This document shows positions 9,050-17,414 of a stretch of DNA of 64,000 nucleotides, one piece after another (the stretch's first letter is position 1; the number at the start of each line of letters is the position of its first letter). Made by a program: the position numbers and the translations under genes. The DNA comes from Mycolicibacterium komossense (GTDB lineage: Bacteria > Actinomycetota > Actinomycetes > Mycobacteriales > Mycobacteriaceae): positions 62,001 to 126,000 of the forward strand of contig NZ_JACKTY010000049.1 of the NCBI RefSeq assembly GCF_025822605.1, given 5' to 3'. Below the pieces are notes generated by a model. That model ran no database searches. It was not told the origin of the DNA and worked only from the letters and a program-made list of their open reading frames with translations.

Positions 9050-11196
9050 TATCTGGTCAGCCCAACGTTAGGTGGATGGGTTGTGCGTCGGCGGCTGCGA
9101 ACCGATGCAGGCGGGGCGTAAGACAACCTAAGCATGAGTACCGGCGATTCGTCGGAGGCTATCCCTGTCAGTTCGCCAAATGCCTCGTGGAGGGTCCGCA
9201 GGGCCGGTGCGAACGCAGGCGATATGCGGTCGAGGTCGTCGTCGTCACGGGCGTACAGAAACAGTGGCGACGCGGGCTGTACGGCCAGGCCATGCTCGTG
9301 GGCGACCACCCATGCCGCCTCGGCGGCCGAACCGCCGCGGGCGTAGTCGACAAGAGTGTCGCCGTGCACCGAGATCACCGCGAGTGCGGAGCTGGCCCGG
9401 ATGCGGTCCCTGCCGTCGTCGCCGAGCGCATCACCGGCATTCCACTGCGCCAAACTGGCCATCACGTCGGGGCGGCGCAGGATGTCCAGCACGGCCTGGT
9501 CGCTGGCGTGCAACTCGAGGCTGTCGACGTCGATTCCGGTGTCGGGCGAGGGATCGCCGCGCCACCGGAGTTCGGCGATCATCTCGCTGTGTAGCCGCGG
9601 GGTCAGGAAGCGGATGCGGTCTGCCGCGGCGACGATCGCGGCAGCCTGTTCGATATCGGTCCTGGTCGTCAGCAGCCGTAGCTGCGCCCCCTCCTGGTGG
9701 ACCGCGGCAGTCAGGGTGTCGAGGACCTGCTGGTCGATGGCCGCGGTGTCGCCGTGCCTGCGGTTTGTCTCTCGGTCCAACACGGCCTGGTAGAGCGTGG
9801 CCAGGGCTGGGTCTGCGCCGTCGCCGCGCCGCAGTACCGCCCGCAGCGGCGAGGTCTCGTCGCGATCGAATTCGACAGGTCCGAGCAGCCGGTGAGCTGC
9901 GGCGGCCACCCTGGCATTGAAAGCGGCCGCCCCCACGGCCACCGCGCTGGCGCGAAAGTCGATGTCGAGGGCCGAGGGGTGCTCGGCTGCGACGCTGATG
10001 GTGACGGTCGAGTCATCGGCAACGATTCGCCACGGCTGCGCGTTGCCCGCCGACGGGGCCCGCCGCGCGGCGGCCGCCACCACGTCCAGGGCGAATCCCG
10101 GCGCGGCGGCCGCAACCTCGGGCGGGGCCGGGGCAGGCTCGTGGGGGATCGGCGGCTGGGCCAGGTGGTCGAACGCTTCGGTCAGATCGATCCGGACCCG
10201 ACCGGAGTCCAACGGCTCGCCGAGACCGACCCGCCGAACGGCTTCGGTGACCGCGGTCGCGCCCAGAGTCACCTCGCTGGCCAGCTGCGGCCACGTGGTC
10301 AGGGTGTGCCCGACCTCCACCATGGATGCCGCGGCCCGCGGCGACGACTGCGCGATTTCCAGGCTCTTGAGGAGGTAGGGCACCTTGTCGCGGCTCGACA
10401 GGCCAGATAGCGACGTCCAGTCGACATCGCCGAGTAGGCCGTGCAGGATCGGCCGTGTCGGCTCCAGATCGAAGCGCTCGACATCCATCAGCCCCCGATC
10501 GCTCGTCGCCATCAGGACGGGCAGCCGCCGCCGCCGCGCCGCTTCGCGGATCATCGCCTTCATATCGAGCGAATCGCACTCCTCGACGACGATGTCGAGG
10601 CCGTCGAGAAACGCGTCCAGATTGGCCGGTGTCAGGCCGGCCGGTTGGACGGTCACGGTCAGGTAGGGATCGATCTCGGCGATCCGGCGGGCGGCCAGGA
10701 CGGCCTTGTTCACCCCGAGGTCGAACACGCTGGCCGGCACGCGGTTGAGGTTGGTCAATTCGAGCGTGTCGAAGTCGGCCAGCCGCAGTTCGCCGCACAC
10801 CCCTTCGGTGGCCAGGGTGTGGGCGATGACATGTCCGACGCTCAGGCCGACGATGCCGATCCGCAGGCCGCCGAGCCGGTCCTGTTCAGTGGCGGTGATC
10901 AGGTTCCGGTTGCGATCGAGCCGCACGCGTCGGTAGGCCAGCGGCCCGAGCACGCCGATCACCGAGCGCCGCCAGGGGTAATAGGCCCAGCGTGTCGACT
11001 CGGCAATCAGTTCGGGTTCGGCGGCCGGGCGCAGTTCCCGCAGGCAAAGAAGCTGGTCATCTCGGTGGTCGAGGAATTCGATCCGAGGATCAGCCCTGAG
11101 TGCCTGAAGAACTTCGTGGTCGGCGGCGACGCCCTCGTCGAGTATTCGCGCGCTCGAAACGGCGATATCGGACTCGGCGTCCAGCTCAGATCTCAT
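9049..11196 (-). CDS. ThiF (E1-like) - nitroreductase fusion, Rv1355c/MoeY family
   Basis: 715 residues from the ATG at 11196, the same length as M. tuberculosis Rv1355c; a TTG three codons upstream is the alternative. Residues about 105-260 form a ThiF/E1 adenylylation fold: GIVGLSVGH (114-122, altered glycine loop), DFD, NLNR (149-152), Lys164 and Cys207-Asp208. Residues about 370-690 form an FMN nitroreductase domain of the Acg kind (RRAPSAGNAQPW at 378-389, DRETNRRHG further on). Homologues are annotated moeY on the ThiF domain alone, but MoaD-type activation has no support here. Such a pairing could activate and then oxidise a substrate. Placed between an acyltransferase-like gene and dcpA, and coupled to the latter. 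Confidence 0.8.
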   Translation of the reverse strand: MRSELDAESDIAVSSARILDEGVAADHEVLQALRADPRIEFLDHRDDQLLCLRELRPAAEPELIAESTRWAYYPWRRSVIGVLGPLAYRRVRLDRNRNLITATEQDRLGGLRIGIVGLSVGHVIAHTLATEGVCGELRLADFDTLELTNLNRVPASVFDLGVNKAVLAARRIAEIDPYLTVTVQPAGLTPANLDAFLDGLDIVVEECDSLDMKAMIREAARRRRLPVLMATSDRGLMDVERFDLEPTRPILHGLLGDVDWTSLSGLSSRDKVPYLLKSLEIAQSSPRAAASMVEVGHTLTTWPQLASEVTLGATAVTEAVRRVGLGEPLDSGRVRIDLTEAFDHLAQPPIPHEPAPAPPEVAAAAPGFALDVVAAAARRAPSAGNAQPWRIVADDSTVTISVAAEHPSALDIDFRASAVAVGAAAFNARVAAAAHRLLGPVEFDRDETSPLRAVLRRGDGADPALATLYQAVLDRETNRRHGDTAAIDQQVLDTLTAAVHQEGAQLRLLTTRTDIEQAAAIVAAADRIRFLTPRLHSEMIAELRWRGDPSPDTGIDVDSLELHASDQAVLDILRRPDVMASLAQWNAGDALGDDGRDRIRASSALAVISVHGDTLVDYARGGSAAEAAWVVAHEHGLAVQPASPLFLYARDDDDLDRISPAFAPALRTLHEAFGELTGIASDESPVLMLRLSYAPPASVRSRRRTTHPPNVGLTR

Positions 11197-11244
11197 GTTT
11201 CCCAACGACTGACAAGTGGTGACGCACCATGCGGCGCGCCGTAA

Positions 11245-12123
11245 TTATGCCAGCTCGCCCAGGGCTCCAACTGCCGCCGGTCCAGCAACTCTGCCCCGAC
11301 CCCGGTTGAAGGAGTGTGCGCCGGCGTCGCCGGAGGTCATCCTTGCCAGCGCTCGCGATTCGGCCAGCATCTTCGAAACCTGTTCTGGCTCTGCGAATTT
11401 GGTGAATGTCCGGCGATCCCACCACATCATCCGGGTCTCGTACCGCTCATCCGGGTAGGGCGTCGGCGTAATGTGTTCCGCCACTACGCCTCCCGATGAG
11501 CGCCAGCGGCCAAGCACGTGAGCTCCTGCAGTGGCCATGCAGAACTGGATGTCCATCAGGGCCATCGCGTGCGAAGCGGAGCGGGCCAGCACCCGGGTGA
11601 GTGAACGGTTGCGCTCCCGATCATCGGTCACCCATGCGGTTTTCATCTCGACGACGCCGAATGGCACCCGGTCGTCGATCATCTTGCGCACGGCGGGCAG
11701 GCCCGGCTGCCCGGCCCATTCGACGACGGCATGAGAATCATCGGCAGACGTCAATGGTCCTTTCGCCCGCAAACCCGCCAGGACACGCCCCCGCGCGTCG
11801 ATCGCGGCGAAGAAGAGAATCGTGTCTTCTCCGCTTGCCAACCGGTCGGTGTCGAGTGCATCTTGCACCCCGTACTTTTGGTAGCTGCGAACGGCGCCTG
11901 CGATATATTCATCCCACAGTTCCGGCTCCGTCCACGGCTGCGCGAGAACAAGCGTGCACTCCGATTCGGCATCCCACCAGCTGGGGTTGCTGGTCAGATC
12001 GAGGGTGTGTTCGCGCGCGTATGCTAGAGGAGCATTCAAGGTCGTTCCTATCCGTCGTTGTGCCTTCGAACTGTGCTGCAGGCCGATCAGTGTGATCGGC
12101 CTGGGTTTGCGTGCCCCCCGCAT
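11245..12123 (-). CDS. GNAT/autoinducer-synthase-like acyltransferase, putative (Rv1356c position)
   Basis: 292 residues from the ATG at 12123. The body (about 60-255) has a GNAT-like pattern: FFAAIDARGRVLAGLRAKGP resembles a central beta strand pair, and the ending ITPTPYPDERYETRMMWWDRR resembles FeeM-type N-acyl amino acid synthases, distant relatives of LuxI. This assignment is by eye and moderate at best. The first 28 codons overlap a perfect palindrome at 12079-12103; a TTG at 12039 with GGATAGGAA just upstream would give a 264-residue protein and leave the palindrome in the leader. The gene is followed 48 nt later by the ThiF-nitroreductase gene, so the three genes probably form one unit. 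The substrate is unknown. Confidence 0.5.
   Translation of the reverse strand: MRGARKPRPITLIGLQHSSKAQRRIGTTLNAPLAYAREHTLDLTSNPSWWDAESECTLVLAQPWTEPELWDEYIAGAVRSYQKYGVQDALDTDRLASGEDTILFFAAIDARGRVLAGLRAKGPLTSADDSHAVVEWAGQPGLPAVRKMIDDRVPFGVVEMKTAWVTDDRERNRSLTRVLARSASHAMALMDIQFCMATAGAHVLGRWRSSGGVVAEHITPTPYPDERYETRMMWWDRRTFTKFAEPEQVSKMLAESRALARMTSGDAGAHSFNRGRGRVAGPAAVGALGELA
12079..12103. promoter_or_regulatory. Perfect palindrome with 11-bp arms and 3-nt centre
   Basis: CAGGCCGATCA (12079-12089), GTG, TGATCGGCCTG (12093-12103). It lies at the 5' end of the acyltransferase-like gene, upstream of the alternative TTG start. It could be an operator or an RNA hairpin covering the leader. No U-tract follows on either strand, so a simple terminator is less likely. 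Confidence 0.6.
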
Positions 12124-12715
12124 GTGCTAATAAGCACTTCCAATTATCTCGCGAATCGCGCCGCGAGCAGCAGCGTTCGGCCTGATCACGCCCGCTTTTA
12201 TAAGTAGTCCCTGATAGGAATCGCGGAAGGACCTGTGAACGTTATGTGGCATCGGTCACTGCGGCGTGTCGCGGGCACTGACACGACTATGGTGCAGCAA
12301 TCTCTCGGGTCGTAAAAATTATTTGCGAGAGCGTCGATACCGGCGAACGAGGCGTGGCTATTTGACATCGCAGATAAATGCAGACTTCGGAGTTGGCCAC
12401 ACCATCGCGGCTCCGGCGGGCGTCCGCACCGGAGCTGTGTGCGCCAGTTCTTCGCCAGCGCCGCCATTGTCCCGCGGGCGGGCGCTCACGTGCACCGGCT
12501 ATCGCAATTCCCCAGTCTCGCCGGCGTGCGGACGTCTTTGCTGATTCCGCTGGTACGCGCTCGTCCGCGGTAGTCGTACGCCCCGTTGTCTGTTCGCGAA
12601 ATCGCGGTGTTGGCGAAGTTGCCCTTCGGTAGTGCCGTCCTGCCGCAAATTCCGCGCGACGTACAGTGCACCAACGGAGTTCGTCAATCGGACTCATGAC
12701 GAAGCGGGAGTCGGG
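12124..12715. other. Long intergenic region with inverted repeats, no clear gene
   Basis: About 590 nt between divergent genes. GTGCT-AATA-AGCAC (12124-12137) touches the possible ATG of the minus-strand gene. CTCTCG and CGAGAG flank an AT-rich run (about 12302-12333). A minus-strand open frame, ATG at 12368 to TAA at 12198 (56 codons), is described under findings. Base composition is less GC-biased than the surrounding genes. A purine-rich AAGCGGGAG (12701-12709) serves the lipoprotein start. Confidence 0.5.
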
Positions 12716-13633
12716 GTGCGCGCCGAACGAGTTCTGACCGTGCTGCGGCGCGCCGTCTCGCTCACCACGGTGCTCGCCCTCACCGTGGTCGGCTGCGCCG
12801 GCCGCGACGCCCCACCTGACCCGTTCAGCGCGAAAACCGCCAAGCTCGGTGAGTCGATGGCGCTGCTGGGCTGGAACATCTCGGTGGCCAATCTGCGTTT
12901 CGACGCCGACCACGTCCTGATCGACGTGGATGCGGCGCCGGCGGATCCGTCCGCGCCGCGGGCGAAACCCGAAGACCTCCGATTCGGTCTGTACGGGGCG
13001 TTGGCACACCCGATCGAGGCCACCGGCGTCGGCAGTTGTGATCAGGTGCCGGCCGCCGATATCGCGCCGCTGCAGGCACCGTCGCCAGATCGGCTGACCG
13101 GCACCGTCTGCGTCGGGCCGATTAGGGATCAGTCGCAGGTTCGCGGTGTCTATGCGTACTCGCCACGCGACCGGATCCCCTCGACTGCGGTCGCCTATGC
13201 CGCGGCCTATCCGGTCGGGGTGCCGCCGACGAACGTCAACGACACGGGACTGGTGGTCAGTACGACGAGCCTGGACGCTTGGCGGGCCGACGGCGCCCAG
13301 TTGAGCGCCGTTTCGCTCGGGGACCCGGCGGCCTTCAGTGGCAACGGCTACATGCTGCTCGGCCTGCGGGCAGACGCCGTGGTGTCGGAATACCGTGACG
13401 ACTCCGCTCGGCGCGGCGGTCCATTGATGCTGGTGGTGGCGCCGACGCTGCCACCGCCCGGGCTCAATCCCGCCTGCCAGGCTTACGGCGCCTCGGTGCT
13501 CGTGCTGCCCGATGCCTCGCTGAATTCGGTCCATGTCGACGCGTCGTTGTGCACACAGGGCGAGATCAACGCGGCCCTGCTGTACGCCACGCTGTCGGTC
13601 GTCGGGACCCACGCCGCAGTGTGGACGAAGTGA
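12716..13633 (+). CDS. Putative lipoprotein, Rv0381c-like
   Basis: A 305-residue exported protein. The N-terminus (RAERVLTVLRRAVSL, then TTVLALTVVGC) is a lipoprotein signal peptide with lipobox VVGC; the Cys falls at about residue 24. The mature part is a conserved domain with several Cys (GVGSCDQV, TGTVCVGP, NPACQAYG, ASLCTQGE) that could form disulfides outside the membrane. The GTG at 12716 has AAGCGGGAG 6 nt upstream and is preferred over in-frame upstream codons, which would bury the signal peptide. It overlaps the SpoU methyltransferase by 4 nt, as Rv0381c neighbours Rv0380c. Function unknown. Confidence 0.75.
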   Translation: MRAERVLTVLRRAVSLTTVLALTVVGCAGRDAPPDPFSAKTAKLGESMALLGWNISVANLRFDADHVLIDVDAAPADPSAPRAKPEDLRFGLYGALAHPIEATGVGSCDQVPAADIAPLQAPSPDRLTGTVCVGPIRDQSQVRGVYAYSPRDRIPSTAVAYAAAYPVGVPPTNVNDTGLVVSTTSLDAWRADGAQLSAVSLGDPAAFSGNGYMLLGLRADAVVSEYRDDSARRGGPLMLVVAPTLPPPGLNPACQAYGASVLVLPDASLNSVHVDASLCTQGEINAALLYATLSVVGTHAAVWTK

Positions 13634-14298
13634 CCGAATCCGACCTGACGCTTCCCGGTCCGACCGAATGGGGGGCGTCCAACGGGGTGGGGCCGTGGGC
13701 AACCGAACACGACGGTCCGGTGCCTGATGACCCACGGTATGACCCCGAGCTGTTGCGTGACGGGGATACCCGCAACGTCGTCGACGCCTACCGCTACTGG
13801 ACCAGGACGGCGATCATCGCCGATATCGACCAACGCCGCCACGCGCTGCACATCGCCATCGAGAACTTCGGTAACGACGCCAACATCGGCGGCGTGGTGC
13901 GCACCGCGAACGCGTTCGCCGTCGACACCGTGCACATCGTGGGCCGGCGCCGCTGGAACCGGCGCGGCGCGATGGTGACCGACCGTTACCAGCGGCTTCA
14001 TCATCACCAGACTTCGGCCGAACTGATGTCCTTTGCCGCGGCGGCGGGGCTGACGGTCGTCGCTGTCGACAATGTGCCCGGTTCGGTGCGGCTCGAGGAA
14101 ACGCCGCTGCCCCGGCAGGCTCTGCTGGTCTTCGGCCAGGAGGGGCCCGGGATCAGCGAGGAGACCAAGGCCGGCGCCGAACTGGTGGTGTCCATCGCGC
14201 AGTTCGGATCGACCCGCAGCATCAACGCGTCGGTCGCGGCGGGGATTGCGATGCACAGCTGGATCAGGCAATGGGGTGACCTCAACCACGCCTGGTAG
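13630..14298 (+). CDS. SpoU/TrmH-family RNA 2'-O-methyltransferase
   Basis: A 222-residue SPOUT enzyme that methylates ribose 2'-OH in rRNA or tRNA using S-adenosylmethionine; the target is not readable from sequence. The three SpoU motifs are present: IENFGNDANIGGVVRTANAF (motif 1), LLVFGQEGPGISEE (motif 2) and RSINASVAAGIAMHSW (motif 3), the last two forming the trefoil knot. The GTG overlaps the preceding stop as GTGA. It corresponds to M. tuberculosis Rv0380c but has a longer N-terminal part of about 40 residues. Confidence 0.88.
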   Translation: MTESDLTLPGPTEWGASNGVGPWATEHDGPVPDDPRYDPELLRDGDTRNVVDAYRYWTRTAIIADIDQRRHALHIAIENFGNDANIGGVVRTANAFAVDTVHIVGRRRWNRRGAMVTDRYQRLHHHQTSAELMSFAAAAGLTVVAVDNVPGSVRLEETPLPRQALLVFGQEGPGISEETKAGAELVVSIAQFGSTRSINASVAAGIAMHSWIRQWGDLNHAW

Positions 14299-14314
14299 GG
14301 CAGGATGTGACGAC

Positions 14315-15436
14315 ATGGATCAGGTATGGGGCAACCGTGCGGCCTCTGCTGAGGCCGCTGTCGCTGCACGGCATCTCAAGAAGCTGTGGGGGTTGCCGGG
14401 TACGCAACTCGGTGTCGTGGCCTGGCCGCCGACCAAGCGCGACAAGCGATTCCTGACCTGGCACTACTGGTGGCAGGCGCATCTGCTGGACTGCCTGGTC
14501 GACGCTCAGGTGCGGGACCCGCAGCCCGCCCGGCTCGCCAGCATCACCCGACAGATCCGCGGGCACCGATTGCGCAACATCGGATCCTGGGTCAACGACT
14601 ACTACGACGACATGGCGTGGCTGGCGTTGGCGATCGAACGGGCCGGTCGTCTCGCCGGCGTGGACAGGCCGGGTGCCTGCAAGAAGCTCGCCGAGCAGTT
14701 CGTGAAAGCGTGGGTGCCCGAGGACGGCGGTGGCATCCCGTGGCGCAAACAGGACCAGTTCTTCAACGCCCCCGCCAACGGCCCGGCCGGAATCTTCCTG
14801 AGTCGCTATGAGGACCGGCTGCGGCGGGCCCAGCAGATGGCCGACTGGATCGACGAGACGCTGATCGATCCCGAAACCCACCTGGTGTTCGACGGCATCA
14901 AGGCCGGGTCACTGGTGCGCGCGCAGTACACCTACTGCCAGGGAGTGGTGGTCGGACTCGAGACCGAGCTGGCCGCCCGCACCGACGATGAACGGCACGC
15001 GAAGCGGGTGCATCGACTGGTCGCGGCGATCAGCGCGGAGATGGCGCCCGACGGCGTGCTCAAGGGCACCGGCGGTGGCGACGGTGGTCTGTTCGGTGGT
15101 GTCACCGCCAGGTATCTCGCGCTGGTCGCGACCACCCTGCCCGGTGACACGGCCGAGGACATCGCCGCCCGCGATACAGCACGGACCATCGTCGTGAAGT
15201 CGGCGGAATCGGCCTGGGAGTACCGCCAGACCGTCGACGGTCTTCCGCTGTTCGGTTCGTTCTGGGATCGGGCCGCTGTCCTGCCCACCGCAGCCGGCAA
15301 GGAGGCGGAGTTCGTCGAGGGCGCAGTGAACGCCTCCGAGGTACCGGAACGCGATATGTCCGTCCAGCTCTCGGGCTGGATGTTGATGGAGGCTGCACAC
15401 GCAGTGCAACCCGCTGCGTTGGAGAATGAAGACTAA
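14315..15436 (+). CDS. Glycoside hydrolase family 76-like protein (Rv0365c-like)
   Basis: A 373-residue (alpha/alpha)6-barrel protein. The pattern IGSWVNDYYDDMAWLALA with the Asp pair 98-99 is the catalytic signature of GH76 endo-alpha-1,6-mannanases; ARYLALVA and glycine-rich GTGGGDGG segments also fit. No signal peptide is visible, so it would be cytoplasmic, unlike fungal or Bacteroides GH76 enzymes; a role in trimming mannan-type glycolipids (lipomannan, PIMs) is inference. It is similar to Rv0365c of M. tuberculosis, though placed differently here. It starts 16 nt after the methyltransferase and overlaps or touches the next gene. Confidence 0.75.
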   Translation: MDQVWGNRAASAEAAVAARHLKKLWGLPGTQLGVVAWPPTKRDKRFLTWHYWWQAHLLDCLVDAQVRDPQPARLASITRQIRGHRLRNIGSWVNDYYDDMAWLALAIERAGRLAGVDRPGACKKLAEQFVKAWVPEDGGGIPWRKQDQFFNAPANGPAGIFLSRYEDRLRRAQQMADWIDETLIDPETHLVFDGIKAGSLVRAQYTYCQGVVVGLETELAARTDDERHAKRVHRLVAAISAEMAPDGVLKGTGGGDGGLFGGVTARYLALVATTLPGDTAEDIAARDTARTIVVKSAESAWEYRQTVDGLPLFGSFWDRAAVLPTAAGKEAEFVEGAVNASEVPERDMSVQLSGWMLMEAAHAVQPAALENED

Positions 15437-17414
15437 GCCGATGACAGAACCGTGTGAGCCCGGCTCCTGGACACCTGACATCCAGACCGTCGCGCACGCC
15501 AATATCACCCGGTTCATGGACTGGCTGCGCGACGAAGGCCGTGGCGACTACGCCGATTACACCGAGCTGTGGGAGGCCTCGGTCAGCGATATCGGCTGGT
15601 TCTGGGAGTCGATCTGGCAGTTCTTCGACGTACAGGCCACCACCCCTGCCGCCACACCGCTCGGAAAGCGGCAAATGCCGGGCGCGCAATGGTTTCCGGG
15701 CGCAACGCTGAACTACGTAGATCAGATCTTCCGGCATGCCAGCGCCGATCGGCCCGCGTTGGTGGCCGCCGGTGAAGACGGCGCCACCGAGTGGCCGTGG
15801 CAACGGCTGCGCGCCGAGACCGCGGCCTTCGCCGCCTACCTGCGCAACGTGGGAGTGCAGCCGGGCGACCGGGTGGTCGGCTATCTGCCGAATATCGGTG
15901 AGGCGGTGGTGGCCTTCCTCGGCGCTGCCGCGGTCGGCGCCACCTGGGCGGTCTGTAACCCTGACCTCGCGGTCGACGGCGTCGTCTCCCGGCTCGCGCA
16001 GCTGGAGCCGACCGTGCTGGTGGCGGCCGACGGATCGGTGTACGGCGGCAAGCGCCGTGACAAGCGCCCTGAGCTCGCCGAGATTCGTGCCCAGTTGCCG
16101 ACGCTGAAGGCCACCGTGCTCGTGCCGCGTATCGGTCTCGAGGTCGCCGATGCGACCTCGTGGGCCCACGCTATTGGCATCGGAGTCGCGCCGAGCGCCG
16201 AATTATCGACCACTCCAGTACCTTTCGATCATCCGCTGTGGGTGCTGTTCTCCTCCGGCACCACCGGCGCTCCCAAGGGCATCGTGCACGGGCACGGCGG
16301 GGTCCTGCTCGAACATCTCAAATACCTCGGTCTGCATGTCGATCTGAAACCTGAGGACCGGTTCCTATGGCAATCCACCACCAGTTGGATGATGTGGAAT
16401 TTCCTGGTGGGTGGTCTTCTGGTGGGCGCGACGATCGTGTTGTACGACGGCAGCCCCACTTATCCGCAGACCGACAGCCTCTGGAAGGTGGCTGCCGATC
16501 ACAGGGTCACCGTGCTGGGTGCGGGCGCCGGGTACTTCCTGGCCTGCGCCAAGGAGGAGCTGCACCCGGGGATCCCAGCGAAGGGCGGGCACTCTCTGGA
16601 GGCGCTGCGCGCGGTCGGCTCCACCGGCTCGCCGCTGCCCGCCTTGGGGTTCCAATGGATCCAGGAGGGGGTCGGCCGCCCGATTCCTGTCCAATCCTGC
16701 AGTGGCGGAACCGATGTCGTCACCGCGTTCGTCGGCGGCTGTCCCATCGTCCCGGTGGTCTCAGGGGAGCTGTCGTGCCTGTCGCTGGGTGCGGCCATCG
16801 AGTCGCGCACCGAGGACGGTCGCGATGTCATCGGTGCAGCCGGTGAGTTGGTGCTGACCGAACCGATGCCGTCGATGCCGGTGTTCTTTTGGAACGATCC
16901 CGACGGAACCCGTTACCGCGAAGCATATTTCGATAAGTATCCCGGTGTCTGGTGCCACGGCGACTGGATCACCATCACCGATCGCGGCTCTGTCGTCGTG
17001 CACGGCCGCAGTGACGCCACCCTGAACCGCGGCGGAGTGCGAATGGGCAGCGTCGAGATCTACAACGCGGTCGAACGGATGCCCGACGTGCAGGACTGCC
17101 TCGTCGTCGGCGTCGAACAGCCCGATGGTGGTTACTGGATGCCGCTTTTCGTCGCGCTGGCCGACGGCGGTACCGACGTCGACGACGCTCTCAAGGACCG
17201 GATCGTCGCCGCGATCCGCACCCACGCGTCACCGCGGCACGTGCCTGACGCAATCATCGCGGTACCGGGTATTCCGCGGACGATGACGGGTAAGCGCCTG
17301 GAGGTACCGATCAAGCGCATCCTGCTCGGTGCGGAACCCAGTGCCGTCGTGTCGTCGAGTGCGGTCGACCGTCCCGAGCTACTCGCCGAGTTCAGCGAGT
17401 ACAGCCGGACGTGA
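15426..17414 (+). CDS. Acetoacetyl-CoA synthetase
   Basis: A 662-residue acyl-CoA synthetase of the acetoacetyl-CoA ligase type: it converts acetoacetate, ATP and CoA to acetoacetyl-CoA. The long N-terminal segment with MDWLRDEGRGDYADYTELWEASV and WFWESIWQFF is typical of that subfamily. The adenylation loop is SSGTTGAPKG (about 276-285), and RSDATLNRGGVRMGSVEIYNAV plus the C-terminal TMTGKRLEVPIK lysine motif complete the ANL fold. Start: ATG 15426 overlaps the previous gene; ATG 15441, 4 nt after that stop, is equally possible. The stop overlaps nhaA by GTGA. Confidence 0.88.
   Translation: MKTKPMTEPCEPGSWTPDIQTVAHANITRFMDWLRDEGRGDYADYTELWEASVSDIGWFWESIWQFFDVQATTPAATPLGKRQMPGAQWFPGATLNYVDQIFRHASADRPALVAAGEDGATEWPWQRLRAETAAFAAYLRNVGVQPGDRVVGYLPNIGEAVVAFLGAAAVGATWAVCNPDLAVDGVVSRLAQLEPTVLVAADGSVYGGKRRDKRPELAEIRAQLPTLKATVLVPRIGLEVADATSWAHAIGIGVAPSAELSTTPVPFDHPLWVLFSSGTTGAPKGIVHGHGGVLLEHLKYLGLHVDLKPEDRFLWQSTTSWMMWNFLVGGLLVGATIVLYDGSPTYPQTDSLWKVAADHRVTVLGAGAGYFLACAKEELHPGIPAKGGHSLEALRAVGSTGSPLPALGFQWIQEGVGRPIPVQSCSGGTDVVTAFVGGCPIVPVVSGELSCLSLGAAIESRTEDGRDVIGAAGELVLTEPMPSMPVFFWNDPDGTRYREAYFDKYPGVWCHGDWITITDRGSVVVHGRSDATLNRGGVRMGSVEIYNAVERMPDVQDCLVVGVEQPDGGYWMPLFVALADGGTDVDDALKDRIVAAIRTHASPRHVPDAIIAVPGIPRTMTGKRLEVPIKRILLGAEPSAVVSSSAVDRPELLAEFSEYSRT

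Noticed and set aside
9049..11196. Molybdopterin biosynthesis enzyme MoeY acting for CO dehydrogenase
   Set aside because: The ThiF half alone suggests it; the nitroreductase half, altered glycine loop and link to a c-di-GMP gene point elsewhere, and it is not in the cox operon.
15102..16169. Minus-strand open frame across the GH76 and acetoacetyl-CoA synthetase genes
   Set aside because: It spans two genes on the other strand and ends in a low-complexity Arg/Pro tail; no start signal.
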